From Bdellovibrionales bacterium (GTDB lineage: Bacteria > Bdellovibrionota > UBA1018), in contig CANCQK010000012.1 of NCBI GenBank assembly GCA_947380295.1, positions 1 to 64,000 of the forward strand: a stretch of 64,000 nt of DNA, read 5' to 3'. The notes beneath the pieces were generated by a model. It worked only from the letters and a program-made list of their open reading frames with translations. It searched no databases and was not told where the DNA came from. This document shows, piece by piece, positions 19,722 through 29,291 of the stretch (position 1 is its first letter; each line of letters opens with the position of its first letter). The position numbers and the translations under genes are program-made.

Positions 19722-22700
19722 TTGTTGAACGTAAGTGGCGCCATCATCTCTGAGATTTTAGGTCTCAGAAAAAGCATCGTTGCACTGAGTGCACTCAGTG
19801 CATTCAGGTCTATTTTGCCCTGTGTTGCGCTCACTTTTGCTTTGACCGCTTGTAATGAGAATGGTGCAACGGTGGATTCCCTCTTTCAAGATATTGCTTC
19901 GCAGGCTTCCACCTACTCAAGTTCAGCCACAGGGAATCCAATCCTGAATAACAACACCGGAGGAGTGGGTAATCAAGCTTTAATCATCACGGGGACTCCT
20001 AGTTTGCAGGGCTCCTCAGGCTATAATTTTAAATCTCAAACCGTAGGTGCGCAGGCTGTCGGTATTCCCATCGTTGTGAAGAACACGTCGACGGCTTATT
20101 TGTTTATCGACTCAATTCAGGCTCGCGATTCGCTGGGAAATCTTGATCAAGACTTTATGATTACCCCGGATCCTGATCCCGTGAGTCGCTGTCCTACGGG
20201 AAGAACGGGTTTAGCTCCAGGTGGGCTTTGTAGTTTTATGATGCGTTTTACTCCACAAGGGATCGGCCAAGCCGAGTTTCCGATGCAGGTGAGATATGGG
20301 CTCAATGGGTCGACCTACCCATTTACTGCAACTGCGATTTTTACGGGGCGAGGAGTCGTAAAGCCTACTTTTAGCGGCCTGAATTACATTAGCGCAAGTC
20401 TGGTAAGTACCACTCGCATCGGATTGACCTGGCCTGCAGCAATCCAGGCGAGTACGTTTGCTGTCTATCAGTGTGTTGAGGGTGCTCAGCCGTTTCAGTG
20501 CGCTGGAGCCGTCGCGCCCAGTCCAAGTCCTTCGTCGAGTTCTACAGAAGTTCTACCCACTTCTGGACTTACACTTTCTAAATTTATTAATGATTCGACG
20601 GCAACTGGGTACACGATGACCAATCTCACGCCGAATACATCGTACTTATTTTGGGTTCAAGCGCTGAACGATCTGAGTGAGAGTGATGGTAATTTAGTTC
20701 TGAGGAGAGTGAGGACAGATTCGATTGGAAATTTTGGAACCATCCCTCTTCTCTCTGCCGCTGAAGGAGTGGTTACCACCTCGTCTGATTTGGCCAATTA
20801 CTGCACGGATTCCAGAGGGCATCAGCCTACCTATGTTTCTCTGCTTTCCCAGTCGGATCTAGCCAGTAACTGCTCGTTGCTCTCATCGCCCTATCGGATT
20901 CAGTGCAATCCAAACTATAAGGCGGGGCACAGCTCGTGGTCATCTACTCTGACCCTGAGCTGCTTAATCAATGATTACCCAGTTCCTCTCACTCAAACCT
21001 TATCGGTGAGTGTGACTGACTCAAACCGTGCACCTGTGGTTCTACCCATTTCAAATGTCACCTCTCTTGCCGGCGTTCCCCTCCAGGTGATCCCCTCGGC
21101 GTTCGAGCCAGACGGAGATGGGATTTCAATGGGGTGCCGACTGGATACAACAGTCGACGGTGTAGTTTCAGACTCGGCGACGAACTGCACGTCGCTCCTG
21201 AATGTGGATGGGAGCTTTGCGAGTTTTGATTCATCGACGGGGATATTCAATTGGACACCGCCTCTCACCTATATCAATAGAACTTTTGAGTTTCGGATTT
21301 CGGCAAGAGACACCTATTTTTCATCCGGATCAGCTGTATTTAGTGTTTCTGTCCAGCCGCCGCCCCCCTCGCACTTAAGATCCACGCTGAGTGTGGCTTC
21401 GGGGACTCTGGCGTCGGGGTCTAACTCTACAGTGACCCTGCAGACCAAAGATGCCAATGGAAATACGCTGAGTTATGGGGGGACTTCTCCGGTTGTGATT
21501 TCGATCTCCAGTGGCGCCGCTTCAGGACAGTTGGGCCCAACGGTGGATCAAGGAAATGGGACCTACACAGCCGTATTGACAGGACGATTAGTTGGATCGG
21601 TGACGCTCTCGGCGTCAATTCAGGGGAACCCGATTACCACCGCCCTGCCGTCTCTTGGAGTGACCCCGGGGCCAGCTTCGGTAGCGAGTTCAACTTTAAG
21701 TGTTTCGTCTGCGACAATCCAGTCGGGAGCAACTGCGACCCTGACCTTGATTCCAAAGGACGCTGCGGGAAATGCAATTACGTCCGGTGGTCTTTCTGTC
21801 GGATTTAGTTTGGCAACTGGGACAGGTTTGAGCAGCGCCTCAATTGGGTCTGCGACCTTACAGGGAAACGGAAGCTATCAAGCCACGGTCACAGGTGTTT
21901 TAGCTGGCAGCGCCGCAGCTGTGGGAGCTACGATGGGTGGCAATGCAGTGACCAGTGCTGCTCCTAGTTTAACAGTCACCCCTGGATCATTTTCGTTGGC
22001 GAATTCATCCGTCTTAGTTAGTCCCTCTGGAACCACATCACTCACCGCCGGAAGTTCTGTGGATCTCTCGTTCGTTGCAAAGGATGCCGCTGGAAACCAA
22101 TTGCAGGGCGGAGGTCTATCGGTGAGTTTCAGTGCTTCGACAGGGGCGGGTGTGAGCACGGGGAGCTTCGGCTCAGTCGTTGATCGCGCCAACGGCACCT
22201 ATGCCACGACGTTCACAGGCGGGCAAGTCGGAGCGGCAGCTCAGATTGTGGCTCGGGTGAGTGGGAGTAGCACGACTTCATTTGTCTCAATGACGGTTAC
22301 TCCAGGCGTCTACTCAGTTGCGACCTCCCTTGTGACGATCGATTCAAGCACCCTGACATCCGGGACTCAGTCGAGTGTGAGGTTGCAGTTGAAAGACTCC
22401 CTGGGAAATTCAACAACGTCTGCATCACCTTTAACCGTGGTCTTTTATCAAACCGATGGGACGAGCACTGTCAGTATGGGTTCAACGACAGACCATCAGG
22501 ATGGGACCTATTCGGCACCTGTCACCGGCGTCCTTGCGGGTGGGACAGGCCGTCTGACGGCCAGGATTGGATCAACGACATTGGCAAGTGCGCAGGCTAC
22601 CTTTACTGTGACTCCTGGTCTAATTTCACTCTCGCAGTCGACGCTGACGTCTTCGTCTGGAGTGGCTGGTTCGATCGCCTCGGGATCCTCAGCAACATTG

Positions 22701-25700
22701 ACTTTAATCGCTAAAGATTCAGTTGGAAATTTACTCACCAGTGGTGGACGAACCGTGGTTTTCAGTTATTCGGGTGGTACGAGTACGGGTACAATTTCGG
22801 GAACCACGGATGCTTCAAACGGGTTGTACACAGCGAATATCGAAGGAGTGACAGCAGGCACTCCCACCACTTTAAATGCAACCATCGACGGTAACCCTAT
22901 TTTGAGCACCACGCCCACGATTCAAGTTCAGGCAGGGACGATATCCTTATCGCAGTCCACTTTGACGTCCACGTCGAGTTCATTGGTGGCAGGAGATACG
23001 GCTACGTTGACCCTTACTTTTAGAGATCTCCACGGAAATCGGGTTTCAGACGCGACCCAAACCTCACGCTTAAGCCTGACCATGAGTGCTTTGACAGCGG
23101 GTCTCAGTCGAGCCACCTTTTCTTCCTTCACTCCGGTAGCAGGGAGCGATGGAGTTTATCAGTCAGTCGCAACGGCCACTACCGCCGGCACCGCTAATTC
23201 AATTCAAGCGAGTCTCAGTGGATTAGGTTCGTTTTCGAATCAACCCTCTTGGACAGTCACTCCTGGAGCTTTGAGTGTGGGTACATCGACACTGAGGGCG
23301 AGTAGTGCTTCAGTGACAGCAGACGGTGTCTCAACCGCCACTTTAACCGTGAGTCTTAAAGACGCTTATTCTAACCCGAAATCGGGTAAGACTGTGAGTC
23401 TGGTTTCATCGAGAGGAGCGACAGATACGATCGCAACATCGTCAAGCACCTCGGATGCAAACGGTCAGGTGACCTTGACTGTAAAGTCCACAACCACGGG
23501 AAGCTCGACCTACTCAGCCAGTGTCTCACCCGATTCGGTCTCGCTCATTGAGACTGTGAATTTGAGCTTCACGCCTGGTCCAGTCGTCTTGGTCAATTCT
23601 TCAGTGGTTTCTTCGGGAGGTTCTCCTCTTGCTAATAATTCAGACTTCGTAACAGTTACCGTGACTTTGAAAGACGCGAACCTCAATGGAGTTTCTGGTA
23701 AGACTGTGGGCCTGACTTCGAATCGTTCAGGCTTCGACACCGTTACGCCATCGACTTTGACAACAGACAGCAGCGGCATCGCACTCTTTCGGGTTAAGTC
23801 CACGCTTGCAGGCACTTCGACCTACACTGCTCTCAATTCCACTGATTCCATGACCGCAGGGTCTGTCGGTGTGACCTTTGCCTCTGCCCCACTGAGTCCG
23901 TCGGTTTCAACAGTGGTTTCTAGCTTGTCTACGGTCGAGGCTGATGGAGTGCTTCAGGCTACTGTTACTGTGACTGTAAAAGATGCACTTTCGAATGGAC
24001 TGGCAGGCAAAACGGTCGTTTTGACCTCAAATCAATCCGATTCGATTAGCCCATCCTCAGCTACAACCAACGCCAGCGGAGTGGCAACCTTCACCGTATC
24101 TTCAACCACAGTTCGTACTTCAGTCCTGACTGCCACGGCTGATTCAATGGTGCTATCGACTCAGCCTACCATCTCATTCACTGCGAGAGTTCCAAATTTA
24201 GCGCAATCGACCCTTGGCTTGAGTGCGACGAGCATTTTCAAAAATGGGACCTCGACTGCGACTTTAACCGTTAAGAATTCTCGTGGGGTACAACTCAATT
24301 CAGGTGGACTGACCGTTACTTTTGCCGCTTCAACGGGAGTGGGGGTCAGTACTGGAACTTTTGGCGCAATCACGGATAACGGCAATGGCACTTATTCCTC
24401 GGTCTTTACCGCAACTGGCAAAGGGACTCCAACTACAATGACTGCAACGGTCACGGGCTACTCAGGGACCGTAACTGCTGCAAGTACACTCACCGTTCAA
24501 AATACGGCTCCAGTGATGGTCCCTTCGCCCACTCATTTGCTTTACTTAGCTGGATCTTACTCCTTTCCAAGCAGCTCTAACTCGTATCTGCCGTTGGTGC
24601 AGGGAACTTCGTATACTCTTGCTGCTGCCACCGATGCAGACGGGGACTCTGTGACGTTCAGTTGTACTTATAGTACCCCTGGACTTCAGTCGACAGATCC
24701 CAATTATAAGGCTTCAGGCACGAATTGCTCGGTCCTTCCGTCGTTGGTGACCACGAACGGAGTGGTCAAGGTGGGGACCGTCTCACTGGCTGGGAGCTCG
24801 GTGACGTGGACTCCCACCAATACACAAAGAGGAACTTATCAGTTGGTTTTGACTCCCACGGATGGTACTACCCCGGGCGCTGCGAGCACTTTATCTGTGA
24901 CGGTCCGTGAAAACGACACGTTGTCCAATCTCCTCTATGGTTTGGATGCGCAATTTGCGACCAATGCAACAGGTCTAGGTTCAACAGTCCCTTCGGGGAC
25001 GTTTGCCAATAGTACTGTTGGAGCAAATTGGCTCAATCTTTTGAACGGGGGCACTGGACAAACCCTCAATGCGTGTACTTGGTCAGGGACAGGCACTGGG
25101 AGCTCACCTTACTCTTTGAGCTTTGATGGAGCGACCTCGACGTTCAACACCGGTTCACAGATCGTGAACTCGAGCACCAAATTTGCCATCGAGACCTGGG
25201 TTAAGCCGAGCAGCCCTAATACTTTCGGAACAGTCATTGCCGGTAACGGAGGCTCATCTGGAAATGGCTTTGTCATTCGGCAGGCTGCTTCTCCAGGGCC
25301 GTCGGGACGCGTTGAATTTGTCGTGGGTAAAAAATATTATTCATATCGTGATTTAATTTCATCCCAGACTCCAACGGCTTACTGGCGATTGGGAGAAACC
25401 TCAGGGACCTCAATCAATGATTCGAGCGGAAATAACTACTCAGGTACCTTCGCAGGCAGTACATCGCCCACCTTAGGGATCACCGGAGCGCTTGGATTTG
25501 ATGCCAACCAGGCTATCGGGGGCAGTAGCAGCGGTGCTCGAGTGAATCTGGGTTATCCGACCGCTCTTGGTTTCACTGGCAATCAAAGTTTTAGTGTTTC
25601 GTTTTGGGCTAAGACGAACACGACTGGATCTCCCTATTTTAGCATAGGCACAGCCAGTGATGGGAACGCCGGTAACGGGGTTGCGGGTTGGCGCGTTCGG

Positions 25701-27932
25701 TCGAATTTTGGAACCATCGACACAGGTTCAGCCTGGGGCCAGGTGATCCTCGACCGGTACGATGGAACTGTCGGTTACGGAACTGGACAATACTATCGGT
25801 GGAGTATCTGCGGCGGCGCGACTTGTGCGACTACTCTAGGAAATAATGCCTGGCACCATTATGTTTTAGTTTACTACAACGGCACTGGCGCTACTAATTG
25901 CGGAACCGCTGGGACCCCCACTGCATGTTTTTATATGGATGGAGCCAGTGGCTTTACGGTGAATAATATTGGGGCAAATCTCTCGATCCCAGCAAACAAT
26001 AATCCACTCGTGATGACTATGACTTCGGGAGCCGCTGGAGCTACGACCAACCTCGATGAGATGGCGGTGTTTAATTATGTACTTTCCCCAAATCAAGTGG
26101 CACAGCAGTATGCCTACGGGAGGGGTGGATCGTTTCCGGGGAATGCCATCTTGGCGGATCAGCCCGCAGCGTATTGGCGGCTCAATGAAACCTCAGGCAC
26201 GACGGCTTATGATTACTCTGGGAATAACTTAAACCTAAGTTATGCAGCTCCTTTTCCCTCAGCCACGCCCACTAATCTGCCGGTTTTTGGTCGCTCCGGA
26301 CCTTTTTCTGGAAGTGGAGATAGCACGACAGGGACCCTGTTTACCTCGAGCACCAGTCTTTCAGCGTCCCCTGTCACTACCGCTCTAGCGAATGTGTCCC
26401 TGGAAACCTGGATTTATCCTACTGCGAATTCTACCGGATGGATCGCTGGTCTGGGTCTCGCTAATATGTCTGGTCAAGGCTACGGGTTCTGGATAGGGAA
26501 CTCGACTGGATATACGACTGCCGGCCTTAGGCCCTATATGATTTGGCCTGGGGTGGCGGCCACGGCGGCATCAGCCGATATCGCTGCAAATGCTTGGCAT
26601 CATTTGGTCATGACCAGTGTTGGGACATCTTGGACCCTCTACGTTGATGGGGCTGTTGCAGCAACAGGGACCAGAACTCCTGCGAGTGCACCGACGAAAA
26701 CACTCGTCGGAGCCAGCAGTTCGGCAAATAACGATGGATTTGTGGGAGCCATCGCAGAATTCGCGATCTATAAGTACGCCCTCTCAGCCAGCCAAGTCTC
26801 TGCCCACTACAATTCTGGCAAAGGCTCGGGATGGTGGTATTGCCAGTCTAAATCGATTCTTAGTAGTGCAAACTGGAGTTTACTCTCTGCCACTTTTGAC
26901 AGCGTGACTGGAGTCTCCTCGCTCTACTATAACGGCGTGCCAGAGTGCTCAGTGACGCCGTCTGCAGTAGACGCCAGTGTGACTTATAGCCAACCTTCCA
27001 GCAACATCTGGCTCGGTACGACTCCATCACCTGCATCGTCCTTCTGGGCTGGGTTGATTGGCTCTTTCAAAGCTTTTGGTACTGCAGATAACTTAACTCA
27101 ACCGCTGCCTTCGCCTTCAATCGCAGCCGATTTTGCCGCCGAGGCTAATCGCTTTAGGACGACTCCAGTCGAGAATATTGTCACAAATGGTTTAGTTCTC
27201 AATCTCGATGCCGCTAACGGAAATCAAGGAATGATCAACCATGCTTCCGGGTGTGCAAACTCGACATTGAGTTGGTGGGATTTTTCAGGACTTTGGAATC
27301 ATGGGACATTGACCGGTTTTAGCGGGTGTACGACTACAGATGGGTGGCAGGGTACGGGTACGGTCGCTTCGCCTTACCGGCTGATTTTTAATGGGACCTC
27401 AGATCGATTAGCGGTCAATAGCAATCTCATTGGATCTGCCTCTGCAATCACCCTGACTGCGTGGGTATATCAGTTAGGTACTGCGTCTTCTCTGATTAGT
27501 ATCCCGGGTAAATTTTCGTTAGATTATACGGGCAATCGGTTTGGCATTTCTGGATCGGGAGGGGGGCAAGGCGGCGCAAATATGGCGGCTACCAATAGTG
27601 GGCTTTCCACGGGTTGGACCCATGTAGGGGTCGTTGTGGGTGGAGGTACCGGTACTATTTACTTCAACGGTAACGTGGGAACCTCCTGCTTGGGGCTATG
27701 CGGTGGCTGGACTAACCTCGTTAATCCAGGATCTGTTAGTTTGGGGACCGCAACTGCAAACTCATCTTTGATCGGCAGTTACAATAGCTCGACGTTTATG
27801 GGTGGATCAATCGCAGCAATCCAAGTCTACAATACCGCCCTCACTCAGCAACAGATCAAGCAAAACTGCCTTGCGCAGGAAGCTCGTTTCACGGCAACTC
27901 CTGGGACAGGCTCACTCTGCGCTAATCCCTAG
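19722..27932 (+). CDS. Giant lipoprotein with Ig-like repeats and nested LamG domains (paralogue 1)
   Basis: The protein is 2736 aa. A lipobox LTAC (Cys44) follows the hydrophobic signal. Then come an anchor-type beta domain (about 87-213), FN3 (217-340), a cadherin/He_PIG-like region (347-550), and ten Ig-like repeats of about 105 residues with KDAxGN and GxGTYxAxxTG motifs (551-1597), close to the invasin Big_1/filamin type. A second cadherin-like domain (1594-1733) and LamG-type lectin domains to the C-terminus follow. One LamG appears split by two others. Such proteins display adhesive stalks on the cell surface; here the ligand is unknown. The start TTG aligns with the ATG of the paralogue, and GGAGG precedes it. 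No beta-barrel or autotransporter domain is present, so surface exposure would rely on the lipid anchor. Confidence 0.85.
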   Translation: MLNVSGAIISEILGLRKSIVALSALSAFRSILPCVALTFALTACNENGATVDSLFQDIASQASTYSSSATGNPILNNNTGGVGNQALIITGTPSLQGSSGYNFKSQTVGAQAVGIPIVVKNTSTAYLFIDSIQARDSLGNLDQDFMITPDPDPVSRCPTGRTGLAPGGLCSFMMRFTPQGIGQAEFPMQVRYGLNGSTYPFTATAIFTGRGVVKPTFSGLNYISASLVSTTRIGLTWPAAIQASTFAVYQCVEGAQPFQCAGAVAPSPSPSSSSTEVLPTSGLTLSKFINDSTATGYTMTNLTPNTSYLFWVQALNDLSESDGNLVLRRVRTDSIGNFGTIPLLSAAEGVVTTSSDLANYCTDSRGHQPTYVSLLSQSDLASNCSLLSSPYRIQCNPNYKAGHSSWSSTLTLSCLINDYPVPLTQTLSVSVTDSNRAPVVLPISNVTSLAGVPLQVIPSAFEPDGDGISMGCRLDTTVDGVVSDSATNCTSLLNVDGSFASFDSSTGIFNWTPPLTYINRTFEFRISARDTYFSSGSAVFSVSVQPPPPSHLRSTLSVASGTLASGSNSTVTLQTKDANGNTLSYGGTSPVVISISSGAASGQLGPTVDQGNGTYTAVLTGRLVGSVTLSASIQGNPITTALPSLGVTPGPASVASSTLSVSSATIQSGATATLTLIPKDAAGNAITSGGLSVGFSLATGTGLSSASIGSATLQGNGSYQATVTGVLAGSAAAVGATMGGNAVTSAAPSLTVTPGSFSLANSSVLVSPSGTTSLTAGSSVDLSFVAKDAAGNQLQGGGLSVSFSASTGAGVSTGSFGSVVDRANGTYATTFTGGQVGAAAQIVARVSGSSTTSFVSMTVTPGVYSVATSLVTIDSSTLTSGTQSSVRLQLKDSLGNSTTSASPLTVVFYQTDGTSTVSMGSTTDHQDGTYSAPVTGVLAGGTGRLTARIGSTTLASAQATFTVTPGLISLSQSTLTSSSGVAGSIASGSSATLTLIAKDSVGNLLTSGGRTVVFSYSGGTSTGTISGTTDASNGLYTANIEGVTAGTPTTLNATIDGNPILSTTPTIQVQAGTISLSQSTLTSTSSSLVAGDTATLTLTFRDLHGNRVSDATQTSRLSLTMSALTAGLSRATFSSFTPVAGSDGVYQSVATATTAGTANSIQASLSGLGSFSNQPSWTVTPGALSVGTSTLRASSASVTADGVSTATLTVSLKDAYSNPKSGKTVSLVSSRGATDTIATSSSTSDANGQVTLTVKSTTTGSSTYSASVSPDSVSLIETVNLSFTPGPVVLVNSSVVSSGGSPLANNSDFVTVTVTLKDANLNGVSGKTVGLTSNRSGFDTVTPSTLTTDSSGIALFRVKSTLAGTSTYTALNSTDSMTAGSVGVTFASAPLSPSVSTVVSSLSTVEADGVLQATVTVTVKDALSNGLAGKTVVLTSNQSDSISPSSATTNASGVATFTVSSTTVRTSVLTATADSMVLSTQPTISFTARVPNLAQSTLGLSATSIFKNGTSTATLTVKNSRGVQLNSGGLTVTFAASTGVGVSTGTFGAITDNGNGTYSSVFTATGKGTPTTMTATVTGYSGTVTAASTLTVQNTAPVMVPSPTHLLYLAGSYSFPSSSNSYLPLVQGTSYTLAAATDADGDSVTFSCTYSTPGLQSTDPNYKASGTNCSVLPSLVTTNGVVKVGTVSLAGSSVTWTPTNTQRGTYQLVLTPTDGTTPGAASTLSVTVRENDTLSNLLYGLDAQFATNATGLGSTVPSGTFANSTVGANWLNLLNGGTGQTLNACTWSGTGTGSSPYSLSFDGATSTFNTGSQIVNSSTKFAIETWVKPSSPNTFGTVIAGNGGSSGNGFVIRQAASPGPSGRVEFVVGKKYYSYRDLISSQTPTAYWRLGETSGTSINDSSGNNYSGTFAGSTSPTLGITGALGFDANQAIGGSSSGARVNLGYPTALGFTGNQSFSVSFWAKTNTTGSPYFSIGTASDGNAGNGVAGWRVRSNFGTIDTGSAWGQVILDRYDGTVGYGTGQYYRWSICGGATCATTLGNNAWHHYVLVYYNGTGATNCGTAGTPTACFYMDGASGFTVNNIGANLSIPANNNPLVMTMTSGAAGATTNLDEMAVFNYVLSPNQVAQQYAYGRGGSFPGNAILADQPAAYWRLNETSGTTAYDYSGNNLNLSYAAPFPSATPTNLPVFGRSGPFSGSGDSTTGTLFTSSTSLSASPVTTALANVSLETWIYPTANSTGWIAGLGLANMSGQGYGFWIGNSTGYTTAGLRPYMIWPGVAATAASADIAANAWHHLVMTSVGTSWTLYVDGAVAATGTRTPASAPTKTLVGASSSANNDGFVGAIAEFAIYKYALSASQVSAHYNSGKGSGWWYCQSKSILSSANWSLLSATFDSVTGVSSLYYNGVPECSVTPSAVDASVTYSQPSSNIWLGTTPSPASSFWAGLIGSFKAFGTADNLTQPLPSPSIAADFAAEANRFRTTPVENIVTNGLVLNLDAANGNQGMINHASGCANSTLSWWDFSGLWNHGTLTGFSGCTTTDGWQGTGTVASPYRLIFNGTSDRLAVNSNLIGSASAITLTAWVYQLGTASSLISIPGKFSLDYTGNRFGISGSGGGQGGANMAATNSGLSTGWTHVGVVVGGGTGTIYFNGNVGTSCLGLCGGWTNLVNPGSVSLGTATANSSLIGSYNSSTFMGGSIAAIQVYNTALTQQQIKQNCLAQEARFTATPGTGSLCANP

Positions 27933-27959
27933 ATTAGAGTGTCAACCTGCGTCATAAAT
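27929..27959 (+). repeat. 31-bp direct repeat, left copy (flanks RAYT unit)
   Basis: CTAGATTAGAGTGTCA continues to GCGTCATAAAT. It matches 29171-29201 at 30 of 31 positions and overlaps the stop codon of the first giant gene. The two copies bracket the transposase gene and its repeats. Confidence 0.85.
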
Positions 27960-27962
27960 AAT

Positions 27963-28170
27963 AGAGGAGGGAACGGGGACGGAGCCACTTTTTCATCTAT
28001 AGAGGAGGGAACGGGGACGGAGCCACTTTTTCATCTAAATTCGGTAGAGGAGGGAACGGGGACGGAGCCACTTTTTCATCTAAATTCGGCACTTAAGCTA
28101 ATAGAGTAAGAGGAGGGAACGGGGACGGAGCCACTTTTTCATCTAAATTCGGCACTTAAGCTAATGCGGC
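27963..28170 (+). repeat. Staircase of four REP-like tandem repeats
   Basis: A 36-bp unit (AGAGGAGGGAACGGGGACGG, then AGCCACTTTTTCATCT) occurs at 27963-27998, 28001-28036, 28046-28081 and 28109-28144. The 3' extension grows with each copy: 2 bp, then AAATTCGGT, then AAATTCGGCACTTAAGCTAA plus TAGAGTA, and finally the longest form ending GCGGC. GGGGACGGAGCCAC-type repeats are typical partners of RAYT transposases. Further copies are at 37423-37515. Confidence 0.85.
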
Positions 28171-28395
28171 GAATTGCGGGTCGTGATTTTGACGTCCCTC
28201 GGACGTGATTGATGCGTAATGAGACGGAAAACCTGTCCGGCTCTCCGCGTATGGCATGAGTAAACGCTCGATTGTGATTTTTCCGTAAAAATGAAGAAGA
28301 AATCAGGCGATCCTACGGATTTTTAGATACACTTCGGCCTTCCCCAGGGCGAAACTGAGAAAATCGAAGGTCATTTGAACGATGACTTAAGCCTG
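28171..28395. other. Non-coding 3' flank of the RAYT gene
   Basis: No gene is visible. A short hairpin GACGTCC-CTC-GGACGT lies near 28190-28205, which could take part in the element's end structure. The remainder shows no recognisable site. Confidence 0.4.
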
Positions 28396-29115
28396 TTATG
28401 CCGGGGAAGCACGGGCAATGGCTGATGCTCTGGCGCACAACTGCTCTTTTAGAGCGGTTTCCATTTTTCTTACCCACAGCGCATCGCCGATGAAGTGACT
28501 TAAAAACTGAGTCCAGCTTGCAGTAGTTTGTTCAAGGTACTTCCGAAATAGCATCCGATAAGCTCTTTGACGCCCTTCAGGGGTATCAGAGAGCTCAACG
28601 TACCATTGAGGAGGGGTAATGTGTTTGGTCCATTCATCGATCTCTCCATGTGCGTAGAATCGATAAGAATTCCAGAAGTAATACCTAAGTTTCTCTGGTT
28701 TGATCATGCCTGCTCGGATCGGATTGGCCTCAATGTAAAAATGGACCCGCATTTCGGCTTCTAGGCCCCCCACTAACGGAGTTTTTGGGCGTTCGTTCGC
28801 CACCTTGCCGGAGCGGCTAAAGGCCCGATTGAAGCGCATCCCAAAAGTGCCATGAGCCACTCTCATCACGTGAGAGAGCTTGGTTGCTCCGTCTGAGTAA
28901 CTCATCTGTTGGTGAATGTGATTGCTCATCAGACAGAAGGTGTGGAGCTTGACTGAATCGTCTGATCCTCGGTGCTTTAGACCGGAAATCAAACTCTGAA
29001 AGAACAATTTTTTCGCCCCGGAGCGGTCAAAAAGGTACTCACTGTTATGACATTTCCAGAACAAGTGAACAACTCCAGTGGGTTGAGACAGGATTTGATA
29101 ACGGGATACTCGCAT
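28396..29115 (-). CDS. REP-associated tyrosine transposase (RAYT, Y1 transposase family)
   Basis: The protein is 239 aa. The HUH metal-binding motif is H-I-H (His66, His68) in HTFCLMSNHIHQQ, and the catalytic tyrosine is Tyr127 in HFYIEANPIRAG, which matches the YxxxNPxRAG family signature. RAYTs cut and join single-stranded DNA at REP palindromes and are usually single-copy and non-self-mobile. The gene looks intact. It lies between the giant paralogues, with repeat copies on one side and an inverted degenerate copy directly before its start. Confidence 0.9.
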   Translation of the reverse strand: MRVSRYQILSQPTGVVHLFWKCHNSEYLFDRSGAKKLFFQSLISGLKHRGSDDSVKLHTFCLMSNHIHQQMSYSDGATKLSHVMRVAHGTFGMRFNRAFSRSGKVANERPKTPLVGGLEAEMRVHFYIEANPIRAGMIKPEKLRYYFWNSYRFYAHGEIDEWTKHITPPQWYVELSDTPEGRQRAYRMLFRKYLEQTTASWTQFLSHFIGDALWVRKMETALKEQLCARASAIARASPA

Positions 29116-29127
29116 AGGGAATTCTAC

Positions 29128-29168
29128 AGATGAAAGAACTGTGCCAGGTTGAGCTCCGTCCCTCCTCC
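29128..29168 (-). repeat. Degenerate inverted copy of the REP-like unit
   Basis: Reading AGATGAAA, then GAGCTCCGTCCCTCCTCC (29151-29168), this segment follows the reverse complement of the tandem unit with small insertions and a deletion. It stands immediately upstream of the transposase start, so the gene is flanked by repeats in opposite orientation. Confidence 0.6.
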
Positions 29169-29170
29169 AC

Positions 29171-29201
29171 CTAGATTAGAGTGTCACCCTGCGTCATAAA
29201 T
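29171..29201 (+). repeat. 31-bp direct repeat, right copy (flanks RAYT unit)
   Basis: It matches 27929-27959 except for one base (GTCACCC versus GTCAACC). It starts right after the inverted repeat copy and leads into the upstream element of the second giant gene. Confidence 0.85.
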
Positions 29202-29207
29202 GCTGCT

Positions 29208-29252
29208 GTGTAGCGGCCGACACAGTTCATTTAATTCTATAAAAAGACGATA
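29208..29252 (+). promoter_or_regulatory. 45-bp upstream element shared by the two giant genes (copy 2)
   Basis: It matches 19630-19674 at 41 of 45 bases and lies 40 bp before the ATG at 29292 (48 bp in the other gene). A GGAGGG (about 29279-29284) follows and serves as ribosome binding site. Confidence 0.6.
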
Positions 29253-29291
29253 ATAATTGAGTCAGGTAATACACACGCCGGAGGGCGTTGA

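Noticed and set aside
27963-28170. Short regular repeats that might be a CRISPR array
   Set aside because: Spacing is uneven, extensions are nested copies of one another rather than unique spacers, and no cas gene is near. They match REP-type repeats beside a RAYT gene.
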